DNA from: Spartobacteria bacterium
GTDB taxonomy: Bacteria; Verrucomicrobiota; Verrucomicrobiia; Chthoniobacterales; UBA10450
Assembly: GCA_021324035.1 (NCBI GenBank)
Contig: JAJPJU010000094.1
Location: 1 to 10,897 of the forward strand
DNA length: 10,897 bases
Direction: 5' to 3'
In this document: piece after piece, positions 1 through 6,204 of the stretch
How the letters are laid out: the number at the start of each line of letters is the position of its first letter
How positions within the stretch are numbered: the stretch's first letter is position 1
Position numbers and translations under genes: made by a program
The notes under the pieces: generated by a model
The model's database searches: none
Seen by the model: only the letters and a program-made list of their open reading frames with translations
Told to the model about the DNA's origin: nothing

Positions 1-2
1 AA

Positions 3-398
3 AACAAACATCTCGGTGACGATTTGAACGGAATCGGTGGTGAAAACAGTGACTTGGGCGATCCGATTTACGCGATTGCCGACGGCCGGGTTCTTCTCGC
101 GCGCGAAGGCGGACCTGGATGGGGCAACATCATCATTTTGTTGCACGCCTATCGTGAAAACGGCGAACGCAAATATGTGCAATCATATTACGGGCACGTT
201 CAGGACATGCTGGTTCATCCGGCTGAACCGGTGAAACGCGGCCAGCAGATCGCCACCGTCGGGACGGCGAACGGCCGCTACTTTGCCCATTTGCATTTTG
301 AAATGCGCGAATTTCTAACGCCCTTTATCGGCCCGGGTTACCGCGAAGACACCCGCGGCTGGATCAATCCGACGAAATTCATCGAGGAACATCGATAA
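3..398 (+). CDS. M23-family zinc metallopeptidase (LytM/peptidoglycan endopeptidase domain), 5' end missing
   Basis: This is the C-terminal 131 residues of a gene that begins before the window; the frame is open from base 3 and ends at TAA 396-398. M23 enzymes are zinc endopeptidases that usually cut peptide cross-links in cell-wall peptidoglycan, outside the cytoplasm. The visible part holds the full catalytic signature: HLGDD at visible residues 3-7 (H-x-G-x-D, first His and Asp ligands), YGHV at 63-66, and AHLHFEM at 95-101, whose H-x-H supplies the general base and third ligand. The segment with DPIYAIADGRV is the usual M23 strand after the first ligands. A TTG at 24 is a formal start, but it would remove the HxGxD ligands, so the real start lies upstream. 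All key residues seen are present, so the enzyme is probably active. Its substrate and any N-terminal targeting or LysM-type domain cannot be seen. Confidence 0.87.
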   Translation, partial: NKHLGDDLNGIGGENSDLGDPIYAIADGRVLLAREGGPGWGNIIILLHAYRENGERKYVQSYYGHVQDMLVHPAEPVKRGQQIATVGTANGRYFAHLHFEMREFLTPFIGPGYREDTRGWINPTKFIEEHR

Positions 399-403
399 CT
401 GAT

Positions 404-487
404 CCACCACGAAGGACACGAAGTGCACGAAGAAAATTTTGAATCTTTCTGTTAGCGCCTTCGTGTTCTTCATGATCTTCGTGGTGA
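404..487. repeat. Imperfect inverted repeat made of 9-base CACGAAGNN units
   Basis: The left arm has three tandem 9-mers, CACGAAGGA, CACGAAGTG and CACGAAGAA, at 408-434. The right arm has three reverse-complement units, CTTCGTGTT, CTTCATGAT and CTTCGTGGT, at 459-485. Compared arm to arm over about 31 positions, roughly 24 pair. A 24-base A/T-rich centre separates the arms. Read through, one strand gives a spurious His-Glu-rich peptide of the kind often annotated as a small hypothetical protein in environmental genomes. The element fills the gap between the M23 gene and the dehydrogenase. I infer a dispersed non-coding repeat; it could also act as a terminator-like or leader hairpin. Confidence 0.62.
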
Positions 488-1285
488 ATGATTCTTAATA
501 ATTGCACCGCGCTGATCACCGGCGCTTCGGCGGGAATCGGGCGCGAATTGGCGCGACAACTCGCGAATCGCGGCCGAACGCTGGTGCTCATTGCACGGCG
601 CGAGCAACGATTGAACGAATTGCGCGACGAGCTGCGAAATCGGAACGCGCAATTGAATGTTTACACGTGCGTGGTTGATCTTTGCGAGAAGACGCAAATC
701 GAAGAGCTGGTTCAATGGCTCGAGCAAAACAGGATCGAGGTCGATTTTCTGGTCAACAACGCCGGACTCGGTGATTACGGTTCGGTCGCAACCAGCGATA
801 TCGAGCGCGATAATCGAATTCTTCAGGTTAACATCAGCGCACTTACCTTCCTGACTCGCCTGATGCTGCCGCAAATGATCTCACGGCGGCGCGGTGCCAT
901 TTTGAATGTCAGTTCGTCCGCGGGCTTTTTGCCAATTCCCGGCATGACTGTTTACGCCGCGACCAAAGCATACGTGAATAGTTTTACTGAGGCGCTCCGG
1001 GCGGAGTTGCGGGGAACGGGCGTTTCGGTGACTGCGCTTTGTCCGGGTCCAGTCCACACCGAATTTGGGGACGTTGCCAAACGTCCCGGAGGCGAGGCTG
1101 AGACCGGTCCCGAATTCATCTACGTTTCACTCGACCAGACGGCACGCGATGCTCTTGCCGCGGTCGAAGCTGACAAACCGCTGGTGATTCCCGGCGCATT
1201 TATGAAATTCGGAATGTTCCTCGTTCGCATCATGCCGATGCCGATCATGCGATTAGCCTGGCGACTCGGGGCAAGGCGCCGGTGA
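488..1285 (+). CDS. Short-chain dehydrogenase/reductase (classical SDR, NAD(P)-dependent)
   Basis: A 265-residue cytoplasmic Rossmann-fold oxidoreductase. The cofactor motif TGASAGIG is at residues 11-18, NNAG at 90-93, the structural Asn at 115, the catalytic Ser in the VSSSAG segment (about 142-144), YAATK with Tyr156 and Lys160, and PGPVHT at 186-191. The whole catalytic tetrad is present, and the length matches single-domain classical SDRs (about 250-280). The closest type by feel is the broad YqjQ/DltE-like group (COG0300); the substrate cannot be inferred. The C-terminus is hydrophobic then basic (FGMFLVRIMPMPIM, ending GARRR), which may give membrane association. The start is forced: TGA at 485-487 is in frame just upstream and the cofactor motif begins ten residues later. 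There is no Shine-Dalgarno sequence; the leader is the right arm of the inverted repeat. It is convergent with the downstream redoxin gene. Confidence 0.92.
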   Translation: MILNNCTALITGASAGIGRELARQLANRGRTLVLIARREQRLNELRDELRNRNAQLNVYTCVVDLCEKTQIEELVQWLEQNRIEVDFLVNNAGLGDYGSVATSDIERDNRILQVNISALTFLTRLMLPQMISRRRGAILNVSSSAGFLPIPGMTVYAATKAYVNSFTEALRAELRGTGVSVTALCPGPVHTEFGDVAKRPGGEAETGPEFIYVSLDQTARDALAAVEADKPLVIPGAFMKFGMFLVRIMPMPIMRLAWRLGARRR

Positions 1286-1319
1286 AAAACAAAAGCGGCG
1301 GACGAAACCGACCGCCGCT
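1286..1319 (-). terminator. Intrinsic terminator for the dsbD-redoxin operon
   Basis: An 8-bp perfect stem, AGCGGCGG (1294-1301) with CCGCCGCT (1312-1319), encloses a 10-base loop. On the minus strand the stem is followed at once by TTTGTTTTTC, a good U-tract, whereas the plus-strand side is TTGAAAATTC. It therefore serves mainly the minus-strand operon ending at 1356. The tract reaches the stop codon of the SDR gene. A second short hairpin (CGGCC-CACA-GGCCG, 1334-1347) lies between it and the redoxin stop. Confidence 0.75.
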
Positions 1320-1355
1320 CTTGAAAATTCTGACGGCCCACAGGCCGCCCCAAGT

Positions 1356-1970
1356 TTACGAGGATTTGTAGGTGATGTGGCAGCCGTACGGTCGGGTCTG
1401 CGCATTCGAAACCGGTTTGCCGCCGAGCGCTTCGTCGAGCGCGGCCTTCACGTAATTCGTCGAGTTCGGAATGTCTGCCGGGTTCGGTGACGCTTTGCTG
1501 TCGATTGCGCCTTCGTAAACGATTTTGCCGTCCGGGCCCACGATCACCATGTTGGGGGTGTTCTTTGCGCCATAGGCCTTCGCGATCTTGCTTTCAGGAT
1601 CGAGCACGAGAGCGGTTTGCTTCGTTTTCCACGAATCGATGATTTTCTTGGCCTGATCGGCGGTGATATTGCCTTGCGTCCCCGGCGCGTTGGAATCAAT
1701 TGTCAGCCAGACTACGCCTTTGCCGGTGTATTCGGACTGAAGCTTTTGCATGTTGTCGCTGCCGTAATGTTTCTTCACGAACGGGCATTCCGGGTTGAAC
1801 CATTCGAGCACGACGTATTTGCCCTTGTATTGCGAAAGCGTTTCCGTCCTGCCATTTGCATCCGGCGCGGAGAAATCCGGCGCGGCGCTGCCAACTGGTG
1901 GAACGTCGGCGGCGTAAAGCGCGCCGGCGGCGAGTGTAGTGAGTGCGGTGAGGAGTAGTTCTGTTTTCAT
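1356..1970 (-). CDS. Secreted thioredoxin-fold peroxiredoxin-like protein (redoxin / AhpC-TSA family)
   Basis: A 204-residue protein with a clear Sec signal peptide (MKTELLLTAL... with cleavage near ALYA-AD, residue 20/21), so it acts in the periplasm. The redoxin domain covers about residues 25-180. The first-strand motif WFNPECPFVKKHY places Cys62 at the peroxidatic/thiol position. The TRX-fold cis-proline region is NTPNMVIV (137-144) and the following turn is GPDGKIVYEGAID. A second Cys, 197, sits in the C-terminal tail RPYGCHITYK. That tail and the ECPFVK motif are typical of the PRX-like1 group of redoxins, which lack the CxxC of ordinary thioredoxins. The likely role is peroxide or thiol reduction with Cys62 attacking and Cys197 resolving; the roles are inferred. 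It starts three bases after the dsbD stop, so the two are surely co-transcribed, and DsbD is its likely electron donor. No Shine-Dalgarno motif precedes the ATG, which suggests coupled translation. Confidence 0.9.
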   Translation of the reverse strand: MKTELLLTALTTLAAGALYAADVPPVGSAAPDFSAPDANGRTETLSQYKGKYVVLEWFNPECPFVKKHYGSDNMQKLQSEYTGKGVVWLTIDSNAPGTQGNITADQAKKIIDSWKTKQTALVLDPESKIAKAYGAKNTPNMVIVGPDGKIVYEGAIDSKASPNPADIPNSTNYVKAALDEALGGKPVSNAQTRPYGCHITYKSS

Positions 1971-1973
1971 AAA

Positions 1974-4082
1974 TTATTGTGACGCGACGTTCGGCGAGAT
2001 GGTTTCGAGTTTATCGAGAAGAATATTTTTAGTGAGCAACTCCGGAAAAACGAACGGGGCCTGCGATTTGCCCGGATAAAGCACGTATAATGGGACACCC
2101 GGACGCCCAAATTGTTGAAGCAATTTCGTGATCGCCGGGTCACCGTTGGTCCAGTCTGCCTTCAGCTTTACAACATTGTGGCGCTGAAACGCCCCGCGAA
2201 CGTCTGAATTTTCCAGGACTGCTTTCTCGTTGAATTTGCAGGTCAAACACCATGCCGCAGTGAAGTCGACAAACACCGCGTGGCCCTGATCACGCTCGGA
2301 TTGCAATCGCTCGGGCGTGAATCGTTGCCAACCGCCCTGCTCGGTTTGAACAAGGTCGGGTGTCGCCGTGCGAAATCGAACCCCGATGAAATAAAAACCG
2401 CTGCCAAGCAGGATCACGAGGATGAACACAAGCGCGATCCCCCGCTTTGCGGCGGACGCGGTCGGGACTACGAACGCGCCTTTCATCCAGCACGCGATTG
2501 CGATCAAGAGCAGGAAACAGCTCGCCCAAATCGCGCCGTCGAGACCGCGCTGCGCGCCGAGCACGTAAATCAGGAACAACAACGTGGCGAGAAGGAGAAA
2601 GCCCATGAATTGTTTCACATGAACCATCCACGGGCCGGGTTGCGGCACGAATTTCAACCAGGCCGGTTGCGCGCTGAGAAGCAAATATGGCGCGCTCATT
2701 CCGGCGGCGACCGCGACAAACATTAACAGAATGATCAGCGGCGATTGGGTGAATGAAAAACCGATCGCCGTTCCAAGAAATGGAGCGGTGCAGGGTGTCG
2801 CGAGCGCGGTCGCGAACAAGCCCTGAAAAAACGAGCCCGCTTCACCTTCCCGGGTTGAGGAATGAAGCATTCGGTGCATCAACACCTGCGGCAGGCTGAT
2901 TTCAAAAACGCCGAAAAGATCGAGCGCGAAGACGAGAACGATCACGCTGAGGGCGAGAACGAAATAAGGATTGGTGAACTGCGCGGCCCAGGTGATTTGA
3001 TGACCGGCCGACTTGAGCGCGATCAGCAAAAACGCGAGCCCAACAAACCACACAAAAATTCCAGCAATGAACGCGATGCCGTTGCGAAAAACTCCACGGC
3101 GATCTAAGCCGGCATGTTTGATGAACCCGAAAATCTTGAGCGAGATCACCGGCAACACGCACGGCATCAGATTCAAAATGAATCCGCCGAGAAATCCGAA
3201 GAAGAGAAACGTGGCGAGGCCGTGGGACGGTGGCGCGATCGGCGGCGCGGTCGCGATTTGCCCGGCACGAAGCTCCCATGCGGCGCGATCGTTTTCATTT
3301 TCGCGTTGCGCGAAAACAATCAATCCCGGCATTGATGACAAGTTTTTGTCAGCCGATTCGGTTGGAATCTTGAAAGTGATGTTGTTTCCGTTTCGCGATT
3401 CGATGGCCGGATGACCGACCACGGTGGTGCCCTGCGCCACGGGAAAGAAATCGATCGCTTGATAATTCGGAACCTGGTCGCTGGTGATCTTGAGATGAAA
3501 ATCATCGCCGGTGCGGCTCCAGTTTGTGACTGCGGTTTCAGGTAACTTTTGCGGCAGCAATTTCCGATAGCGCGCGAACAAATCCGTATTTTTCGGATCG
3601 GCCGAGCTTGCCGCCGGCAACTCGAGTTCAACTGCTGCGTTGCCCGGAATACAGATTTTTTCGCAGACGAGCCAGTCGGCCTGCGCGGAAAGTTTGACCG
3701 GAGACGCCGGAATGTTAGCCGGAGGCGTGATTTCCTGGATCAACAAGACTTCGTCCTGATAGCCGTAAGTTTGGATGTCACCCGGATCGTTCGTCTTGAG
3801 CGGAATCGGCCATTGGACTTCGCCAACTTTCCAGCCCGGCGGCAGATTCCATTTGATTTCAGTGGGCAAACCGGCGTCGCCCGAAAATTTCCAGTAGGTG
3901 TGCCAGCCGGGAGCCATCCGCAGCAGCAACCCCACGCTGAATGGTTTGCCGGCAACGATTGCCGAGGTGTCGGCGACCAGTGAAGCTTTGACCAACTCCT
4001 TGCCCTGATAGCTTTGGGCGGCAGCGGCATGGACCAGCAACAATGCACACGCGGCGACCGTTAACTGACGCAACAAACGCAT
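1974..4082 (-). CDS. dsbD: DsbD-family protein-disulfide reductase (transmembrane thiol electron transporter)
   Basis: A 702-residue inner-membrane protein that moves reducing power from cytoplasmic thioredoxin to periplasmic thiol proteins. In order: signal peptide 1-22 (ends HAAAA-Q); periplasmic N-terminal DsbD-alpha/ScsB-like region about 24-280 with WLVCEKICIPG (Cys140, Cys144); eight hydrophobic segments at about 288-318, 335-357, 372-394, 417-442, 447-469, 489-509, 514-534 and 547-567; and a C-terminal thioredoxin domain with FTAAWCLTCKFNEKA (Cys612, Cys615). The membrane Cys pair is in NLMPCVLP (Cys308) and ATPCTAPFLG (Cys431). All six cysteines of the relay are present, so it should be functional. 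It is longer than E. coli DsbD because the N-terminal region is larger, as in ScsB-type relatives. I chose the ATG at 4082 because it opens directly on a clean signal peptide; an ATG at 4136 would add 18 residues and leave only 15 bases to the divergent gene. A weak GATAAT box sits at 4091-4096, just upstream of the chosen start. It is first gene of the operon with the redoxin. Confidence 0.92.
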   Translation of the reverse strand: MRLLRQLTVAACALLLVHAAAAQSYQGKELVKASLVADTSAIVAGKPFSVGLLLRMAPGWHTYWKFSGDAGLPTEIKWNLPPGWKVGEVQWPIPLKTNDPGDIQTYGYQDEVLLIQEITPPANIPASPVKLSAQADWLVCEKICIPGNAAVELELPAASSADPKNTDLFARYRKLLPQKLPETAVTNWSRTGDDFHLKITSDQVPNYQAIDFFPVAQGTTVVGHPAIESRNGNNITFKIPTESADKNLSSMPGLIVFAQRENENDRAAWELRAGQIATAPPIAPPSHGLATFLFFGFLGGFILNLMPCVLPVISLKIFGFIKHAGLDRRGVFRNGIAFIAGIFVWFVGLAFLLIALKSAGHQITWAAQFTNPYFVLALSVIVLVFALDLFGVFEISLPQVLMHRMLHSSTREGEAGSFFQGLFATALATPCTAPFLGTAIGFSFTQSPLIILLMFVAVAAGMSAPYLLLSAQPAWLKFVPQPGPWMVHVKQFMGFLLLATLLFLIYVLGAQRGLDGAIWASCFLLLIAIACWMKGAFVVPTASAAKRGIALVFILVILLGSGFYFIGVRFRTATPDLVQTEQGGWQRFTPERLQSERDQGHAVFVDFTAAWCLTCKFNEKAVLENSDVRGAFQRHNVVKLKADWTNGDPAITKLLQQFGRPGVPLYVLYPGKSQAPFVFPELLTKNILLDKLETISPNVASQ

Positions 4083-4151
4083 CTTCAAAATTATCACTGG
4101 GGTAAGCGCACCGCAAAGAAGCCTGGCTCGCATCATGCTGCGAAATCTGAC

Positions 4152-4400
4152 ATGCGTGGATTCCTAACGTTCATCGCAATCGCTGGAATAGGCGGTGGTC
4201 TGTTCGCCTGGCAAAAGCACGGCCAACAAAATACCGCTCCTGCCCAGCAACCGGCATTGGCCCAATCGTCGCCCGCCCCTAGACAGACTTACGAGCACGA
4301 CTGGGCGAAGCATTCACTCGACACCACGCATGCCGTCATCGACCAGGTCAAACGGCAACGAAAAGACGACGATTTGAAAGACGCCGTTGGCCGGCGTTAG
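4152..4400 (+). CDS. Small membrane-anchored or secreted protein of unknown function
   Basis: An 82-residue protein that I do not recognise. Residues 1-20 form a hydrophobic N-terminal segment (MRGFLTFIAIAGIGGGLFAW) with a single Arg near the start, so it is a signal anchor or uncleaved signal. Residues 22-45 are a low-complexity Gln/Ala/Pro stretch, which looks like a linker. Residues 46-82 (from YEHDWAKHSLD) are charged and probably helical, ending in a Lys/Arg/Asp-rich tail. This membrane anchor, linker, helix layout argues for a real gene, and the competing frames over the same DNA show no such order. It is divergent from dsbD (69 bases between starts) and convergent with the 4428 gene, 27 bases away. 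A periplasm-facing accessory protein is possible; no function can be given. Confidence 0.6.
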   Translation: MRGFLTFIAIAGIGGGLFAWQKHGQQNTAPAQQPALAQSSPAPRQTYEHDWAKHSLDTTHAVIDQVKRQRKDDDLKDAVGRR

Positions 4401-4427
4401 AAGATTTTTCCTCGGGCGAGTCAGAAA

Positions 4428-5015
4428 CTATCTGCCCAAACGCCCGGCCGAATCACCGAGTTGCTGGTGAACTGCTGCCTTTAACGCATCCGGTGTGATC
4501 GCCTGTGACATATCCGCGATGGTCGCCGCTTTTTGATTGCGGCCAAGCTGAGTTAGATCTCGCACTGCTTCGCCCTCATTGGTCAACAGAACATCGCGGC
4601 CGGTTTGTTCGTCTCGCTGGACGTGAAAGCGGCCGTAGCTGATGCCGACGAGCGGAACGAACTGGTCGTTGTTGTGTTCGACAAAAAGAATATCGCGATC
4701 GCCGGCTTTGAACTTCGGAGTGTCGGTAATCTCGAAGGTTTCGTCCCCGACAGTGCCGCCGAGCATTTGAATCGTATAGGATGAACCCGCCTGACCTTTC
4801 ACATTCTCCTCCACCTGGAAGGTCACATAAGTTTCGATATGGCGCTGAGCTCCTTCGCCCACCCAAACGGACTGAGTGTTGGTCACTGTTCCCTGAAAAA
4901 TGAATTCCGCCTGCTGAACGAGTTGTTCAAAGGTTGGAGGAATCACGGTCGTCCCCGAGACGCGAGTCAACGCAATACCGATCAGGATAAGTGGAAGAAG
5001 ATGTTTGATTTTCAT
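4428..5015 (-). CDS. Secreted protein of unknown function, partner of the matrixin metalloprotease
   Basis: A 195-residue protein from the ATG at 5015; a TTG at 5024 would add only three residues. Residues 1-21 are a Sec signal (MKIKHLLPLILIGIALTRVSG), so the mature form is exported and begins TTVIPPTFEQLVQQAEFIFQG. The following 110 residues alternate hydrophobic and polar residues, as a beta-rich domain would (YVTFQVEENVKG, YTIQMLGGTVG, DILFVEHNNDQFVPLVG). The C-terminal 45 residues look helical (ITPDALKAAVHQQLG). There is no catalytic motif and no cysteine in the mature part. It follows the metalloprotease gene on the same strand with 21 bases between, so co-transcription is very likely. 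I have an impression of similar proteins beside matrixins in Verrucomicrobiota, but no named family. Inhibitor, chaperone or substrate-binding partner are all open. Confidence 0.8.
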   Translation of the reverse strand: MKIKHLLPLILIGIALTRVSGTTVIPPTFEQLVQQAEFIFQGTVTNTQSVWVGEGAQRHIETYVTFQVEENVKGQAGSSYTIQMLGGTVGDETFEITDTPKFKAGDRDILFVEHNNDQFVPLVGISYGRFHVQRDEQTGRDVLLTNEGEAVRDLTQLGRNQKAATIADMSQAITPDALKAAVHQQLGDSAGRLGR

Positions 5016-5036
5016 GTGATGCAAAAATTCGCAGGC

Positions 5037-6131
5037 TTATTTAGTTAGCAGAACAGATGCGGTGGTGGGTTTGGACACGATGTATCCTGAACCGGCATTC
5101 AACATCATCGTCGCGACCTTGGCTTTCTTCGCCGCCGATAGTTCAGTCAACGTCACCGTCCCGGACGTTTGCCCGGCCTGAATCGTGACCCGTCCCCAGG
5201 TTCCGTCGAGTGAGTACATTGAGCCCGGAGTCGCCGTGCCGCTCATTCTATATCCGACAGTAATCGTGTTGGCGGGTGGCACTGACGTCGAAAGGGTGAA
5301 TGTCGCGGTGTTGCCGGGATGAATGCTGCCAGTCGAAACTGAGAGCGAGACGCGGGGTGTGGTAGAAGGAGTCGGCGTCGGAGTGATGGAAGGTGTGGCC
5401 GTAGGAGTGGGACTCGGCGTCGGGAACGGTGTCGGCGTCGGAGTTGGCGTAGGGAACGGCGTGATCGTCGGCGTCGGCGATGGCGTCGGAGTTGGGTTGC
5501 CGTTAGGCGCCCCATACAAAGCTTGAGCGCCGGCAATATCGTCCGGCGAAAGCGCGTCCTGGTTGCCAACATACGCATTCATGATCGCGCCCGCAGCGGT
5601 GGAGTGATTCAAGCCGATCGCATGACCCAACTCGTGCAGGGCAACACGCTGGATGTCCATTGCCGATTGAAGCGGTCCTCGATATGAATCCCAAGTCCAG
5701 GCGGTATTAAATAAAGTATCCGCCTCGAGCATGGTCGAACCGCTGTAGGAGTATCCGGTGATGGCGAGCGTGTTCGAACCGAAGCTGTGACCGAAAAACG
5801 TGCTCGCGAAACCGAGAGAATTGACATGATCGCCTTGAGAAACGGGCGCCGTCGAATTCATGACGCCATTCAACTGCACCCGGCCAATTACCTGGTTCCA
5901 CATCTCCAAAGCCGGGGCGACCGCCGAATTCCAGTTCGCGCTCCCATCCGAGAGACTTTTATTGGCGTTCCCAAGCGAGAGCTGAAAATTTACCGTGCCA
6001 CTGGGCCATTTGGGACCTTCCAGCACATAGGCGCGGATCGTGAAAATCGCGGCGACCGAGAAAAGAAATGCAAGCGAGGCGACCAAGGTGCGCGAACCTC
6101 GGGATAAGGACGTAGAACGGGTGGGCATCAT
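5037..6131 (-). CDS. Secreted matrixin-type zinc metalloprotease (M10-like) with Pro/Thr linker and Calx-beta-like C-terminal domain
   Basis: A 364-residue protein. Residues 15-34 form an N-terminal hydrophobic signal or anchor. The protease domain covers about 38-208, opening with PKWPSGTVNFQL, the typical first strand of matrixin domains. The zinc site is HELGHAIGLNHS (166-177): His166, His170 and His176 as ligands with Glu167 as the base. The Met-turn follows at AIMNAY (Met184), and SPDDIAGAQALYG (195-207) is the usual closing helix. Residues 212-259 are a Pro-Thr/Pro-Ser linker, and 261-363 a beta-rich domain (VSLSVSTGSI..., SGTVTLTEL...) resembling Calx-beta or Ig-like modules used for surface display. 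There is no cysteine anywhere, so the animal-type cysteine switch is absent, and no pro-domain precedes the catalytic domain. Start choice is between adjacent ATGs at 6131 and 6128. The likely role is extracellular or surface proteolysis; the target is unknown. Confidence 0.92.
   Translation of the reverse strand: MMPTRSTSLSRGSRTLVASLAFLFSVAAIFTIRAYVLEGPKWPSGTVNFQLSLGNANKSLSDGSANWNSAVAPALEMWNQVIGRVQLNGVMNSTAPVSQGDHVNSLGFASTFFGHSFGSNTLAITGYSYSGSTMLEADTLFNTAWTWDSYRGPLQSAMDIQRVALHELGHAIGLNHSTAAGAIMNAYVGNQDALSPDDIAGAQALYGAPNGNPTPTPSPTPTITPFPTPTPTPTPFPTPSPTPTATPSITPTPTPSTTPRVSLSVSTGSIHPGNTATFTLSTSVPPANTITVGYRMSGTATPGSMYSLDGTWGRVTIQAGQTSGTVTLTELSAAKKAKVATMMLNAGSGYIVSKPTTASVLLTK
5355..5498 (-). repeat. 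Low-complexity tandem repeat coding the Pro-Thr linker of the metalloprotease
   Basis: Irregular 6- to 12-base units (plus-strand GGCGTCGGAGTG and variants) encode about 24 Pro-Thr, Pro-Ser or Pro-Phe dipeptides at residues 212-259. The tract stays in frame, so it is a protein linker rather than a separate element. Its length probably varies between strains through slippage or recombination. Confidence 0.7.
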
Positions 6132-6178
6132 AATTTCTATGACACCTAGAAAAGCAATATCCGTGCGCCGCTTACCCG

Positions 6179-6204
6179 AAAAGTGCCGGAAATCTTACGG
6201 CACT
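6179..6204 (-). terminator. Hairpin overlapping the lipoprotein stop codon, weak terminator
   Basis: A 7-bp perfect stem, AGTGCCG (6182-6188) with CGGCACT (6198-6204), has a 9-base loop. On the minus strand the loop contains the TAA stop of the lipoprotein gene and the stem is followed by TTTCGGG, a short U-run. It could end the threonine aldolase-lipoprotein transcript or lower read-through into the metalloprotease gene. The U-run is short, so efficiency is doubtful. Confidence 0.4.

Noticed and set aside
379..591. A 70-codon His/Glu-rich minus-strand frame over the inverted repeat
   Set aside because: The peptide is a translation of the CACGAAGNN repeat plus antisense of the SDR start; it is not a gene.
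2280..2726. A 148-codon plus-strand frame opposite dsbD
   Set aside because: Antisense to DsbD transmembrane segments; its Glu/Arg-rich composition comes from the reverse complement of hydrophobic codons.
4083..4136. N-terminal extension of DsbD (18 residues from an ATG at 4136)
   Set aside because: It puts a poorly hydrophobic stretch with an extra Cys before a complete signal peptide and leaves 15 bases to the divergent gene. It cannot be excluded, only judged less likely.
5323..5526. A Gly/Val-repeat plus-strand frame (67 codons) and a possible CRISPR-like repeat
   Set aside because: It is the antisense of the Pro-Thr linker of the metalloprotease. The units are 6 to 12 bases with no spacers, so it is neither a gene nor a CRISPR array.
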